A DNA stretch of 7,749 nucleotides from an uncultured Oscillospiraceae bacterium (GTDB lineage: Bacteria; Bacillota; Clostridia; Oscillospirales; Oscillospiraceae): NCBI GenBank assembly GCA_900762005.1, contig CAAFEV010000286.1, positions 1 to 7,749 of the forward strand, in the 5' to 3' direction. A program made the translations under genes and the position numbers. Below are positions 5,885 through 7,749 of this stretch, piece by piece (within the stretch, counting starts at the first letter, position 1; each line of letters starts with the position of its first letter). The notes under the pieces are model-generated. The model saw only the letters and a program-made list of their open reading frames with translations. It ran no database searches and was not told the origin of the DNA.

Positions 5885-6907
5885 ATGAAACTATTGGTTA
5901 CCGGCGGCGCCGGCTTTATCGGCAGCAACTTTATCTACGACCAACTCGAACGCCACAGCCAAGACAGCATCGTTTGTCTGGACAAGCTGACCTACGCGGG
6001 CAATATGGAAACGCTCCAAGCGGCGATGCAGAAGCCGCAGTTCCGCTTTGTGCTCGGCGACATTGCCGACAGAGCGCTTGTCTATCGGCTTTTTGAAGAG
6101 GAAAAATTCGATTATGTCGTCAATTTTGCCGCCGAAAGCCATGTCGACCGCTCCATTGAAAGCCCCGAAATTTTTCTGCAAACGAATGTGATGGGTACGC
6201 AGGTGCTGTTGGATGCCTGTCGCAAATACGGAATCAAGCGTTACCATCAGGTATCCACCGACGAGGTTTACGGAGACCTGCCGCTCGACAGACCCGACCT
6301 GTTCTTCACCGAGGACACCCCCATTCACACCTCAAGCCCCTATTCCGCTTCCAAGGCAGCGGCGGATTTGCTGGTACTGGCGTATTGCCGAACCTATTGC
6401 CTGCCCGTAAGTGTCTCGCGCTGCTCGAACAACTACGGACCTTATCATTTCCCGGAAAAGCTGATTCCGCTGATGATTTCGAGAGCCTTGGCAGACGAGA
6501 GCCTGCCGGTTTACGGCACCGGCGAGAATATCCGCGACTGGCTGTATGTCATCGATCATTGCCGCGCCATCGATTTGATTTTGCGCAACGGGCACGAGGG
6601 TGAGGTTTACAATATCGGCGGGCATAACGAGCGCACGAATTTGGAGGTCGTCAAGACCATTCTGCGCGAGCTGAACAAGTCGGAACGTCTGATTACTTAT
6701 GTAAAAGACCGTCCGGGACACGACCGGCGCTATGCCATCGACCCCGCTAAAATTCATGCGGAGCTGGGCTGGCTGCCGGAGACCTCGTTTGACACGGGCA
6801 TCCGTAAAACCGTGCAGTGGTATTTGGATAACCGTCCTTGGTGGGAGCACATTCTGGCAGGGGAGTACCAAGGGTATTACGAAAGAATGTACGGAGACAG
6901 AACATGA
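5885..6907 (+). CDS. rmlB: dTDP-glucose 4,6-dehydratase
   Basis: RmlB converts dTDP-glucose to dTDP-4-keto-6-deoxyglucose using bound NAD, the second step of the rhamnose pathway. The 340-residue length is normal for this extended short-chain dehydrogenase/reductase. Seen: the Rossmann TGGAGFIGSNF at residues 6-16, NFAAESHVDRSI in the middle of the NAD domain, STDEVYG at 124-130 and PYSASK at 152-157. Thr125, Asp126, Glu127, Tyr153 and Lys157 match the family's catalytic set (Thr, Asp-Glu and YxxxK). The RCSNNYGPYHFPEKLIP and RDWLYVIDHC blocks, and a late RPGHDRRYAID, are also characteristic and point to RmlB rather than a general sugar epimerase. It starts four bases after rmlC and its TGA stop overlaps the ATG of the glycosyltransferase, so all these genes are probably translated from one message. 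Confidence 0.97.
   Translation: MKLLVTGGAGFIGSNFIYDQLERHSQDSIVCLDKLTYAGNMETLQAAMQKPQFRFVLGDIADRALVYRLFEEEKFDYVVNFAAESHVDRSIESPEIFLQTNVMGTQVLLDACRKYGIKRYHQVSTDEVYGDLPLDRPDLFFTEDTPIHTSSPYSASKAAADLLVLAYCRTYCLPVSVSRCSNNYGPYHFPEKLIPLMISRALADESLPVYGTGENIRDWLYVIDHCRAIDLILRNGHEGEVYNIGGHNERTNLEVVKTILRELNKSERLITYVKDRPGHDRRYAIDPAKIHAELGWLPETSFDTGIRKTVQWYLDNRPWWEHILAGEYQGYYERMYGDRT
6893..6896 (+). promoter_or_regulatory. ribosome binding site for the glycosyltransferase
   Basis: GGAG within the final codons of rmlB lies seven bases before ATG 6904. The ATGA overlap of start and stop (6904-6907) is a classic translational coupling arrangement. Confidence 0.55.
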
Positions 6908-7749
6908 ACGAGCCCTTGGTGTCCGTGATTGTCCCCGTATATAATGCCGGAAGGTATCTGCGCCCCTGTATTGACTCCATACTCTGTCAAACCTATCGGA
7001 ATTTGGAGATTATCCTGATTGATGACGGGTCAAAGGATGACAGCTTCTCGATTTGCCGGGCGTATGCTGCCGAGGACAAGCGTGTTACAGCGCTGCACAA
7101 AGACAACGGCGGCGTGTCGAGTGCGAGGAATCTGGGCATCCGCATGGCGCACGGCGAGTGGTTCAGCTTTATCGACAGCGATGATTATTTGGATACGGAC
7201 GCATATGCATATCTTTTCGGGCTTTTGGAGGAGCACCCCTGCGACGCAATCACCTTTGAATACTATGTGACGCGCGGAGGAACGGATACGCCGCATCGCC
7301 TGCCTGCGATGAATGACCGAATGCTCGACCGGCGGCAGTCCATGAAGCTGCTGCACAGCGGCGCGCCGTTTACGGTGGTGAGACTGTTCCATCGGCGGCT
7401 TGTTACGGGATTGCAATTTGACGAAACCATTGCACGCGGCGAGGACGGCTGGTTCAACACGCAGGCGCTCCACCGCGCCGAACGGGTGTATTACACCGCA
7501 AGACCGCTCTATCACTATGTGCAAAGCGAGCAGAGTGCGGTGCGGGGCAGCTTTCGTCCGAGCCAATTAACGGCGGCAAAGCTGCCGGCGCTTTATGTTC
7601 CCTTTTTTACGGAGCATTACCCGGAGCTGTTGCCACAATTCTATCAGTCTATGGGGCATTTATTCGCAGATTTATATGCGGCAATGGCAAAGGAAAAAGG
7701 CTATCGGAAGGAGCGCTCCTCTATTCACAGGTTGTACGCAGGTATTTAC
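6904..7749 (+). CDS. family 2 glycosyltransferase, 3'-truncated by the window edge
   Basis: The frame is open from ATG 6904 to the last base, giving 282 residues without a stop. The N-terminal domain is a GT-A fold glycosyltransferase: VSVIVPVYN at residues 6-14, LIDDGSKD at 38-45, NGGVSSARN in the acceptor-loop region, and FIDSDDY at 89-95, whose DSD is the metal-binding DxD motif. A later GED (Glu180, Asp181) fits the position of the catalytic base. Such enzymes transfer a sugar from a nucleotide donor to a growing lipid-linked or polymer acceptor at the inner face of the membrane. Directly after rmlB, a rhamnosyl donor is a fair guess, but donor and acceptor cannot be read from sequence. 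No membrane segment is seen in the visible part. The start is fixed by the ATGA overlap with rmlB and by the family motif beginning near residue 6. Confidence 0.92.
   Translation, partial: MNEPLVSVIVPVYNAGRYLRPCIDSILCQTYRNLEIILIDDGSKDDSFSICRAYAAEDKRVTALHKDNGGVSSARNLGIRMAHGEWFSFIDSDDYLDTDAYAYLFGLLEEHPCDAITFEYYVTRGGTDTPHRLPAMNDRMLDRRQSMKLLHSGAPFTVVRLFHRRLVTGLQFDETIARGEDGWFNTQALHRAERVYYTARPLYHYVQSEQSAVRGSFRPSQLTAAKLPALYVPFFTEHYPELLPQFYQSMGHLFADLYAAMAKEKGYRKERSSIHRLYAGIY

Noticed and set aside
7030..7566. A 178-codon minus-strand open frame opposite the glycosyltransferase.
   Set aside because: The plus strand here carries clear GT-A motifs (DDGS, DSDD, GED); the antisense product resembles nothing and has no start context.
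1..7749. Mobile elements, direct repeats, CRISPR arrays, tRNA or rRNA genes.
   Set aside because: No repeat array, transposase-like motif, terminal inverted repeat or RNA-gene signature was seen; the window is almost wholly coding on one strand.

Overview
The window is a stretch of a bacterial cell-surface polysaccharide (capsule or exopolysaccharide) gene cluster. Seven genes lie on the + strand, tightly spaced. The first runs in from before base 1 and the last runs off the end. Strong purine-rich Shine-Dalgarno sequences before most genes, a balanced to slightly GC-leaning composition by eye, and an iron-sulfur/FrhB-type redox module in a sugar-polymer locus all suggest an anaerobic Firmicute, probably a Clostridia-class gut-type organism. 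That placement is inferred from style and gene content; no taxonomic marker is present.

Layout. Bases 1-792 encode a TupA-like ATP-grasp protein without its N-terminus. Bases 831-1949 encode a CapA-type metallophosphoesterase-fold protein. Bases 2036-4399 encode a 787-residue fusion of a polysaccharide pyruvyl transferase, a two-cluster ferredoxin domain and an FrhB/FdhB-type flavin/F420 oxidoreductase domain. Then follow rmlA (4426-5310), rmlC (5323-5880) and rmlB (5885-6907), three of the four dTDP-L-rhamnose genes. A family 2 glycosyltransferase (6904 to the end) starts inside the rmlB stop codon. Gaps shrink along the cluster: 38, 86, 26, 12 and 4 bases, then a 4-base overlap. No intergenic stretch exceeds 90 bases. 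I saw no RNA genes, mobile elements or CRISPR repeats.

How the parts may work together. RmlA, RmlB and RmlC supply activated 4-keto-rhamnose; the final reductase RmlD is not in the window. The GT2 enzyme would add a sugar to the growing repeat unit. The pyruvyl transferase domain would place a pyruvate ketal on a sugar using phosphoenolpyruvate. The TupA-like and CapA-like proteins belong to families linked to amino-acid or peptide-containing surface polymers, so the product may carry such a substituent. The most unusual element is the pyruvyl transferase fused to a redox module whose purpose in polysaccharide assembly is not established. A candidate internal promoter at 782-810 and two small hairpins at 1975-2013 are the only regulatory signals I could support, both weakly.
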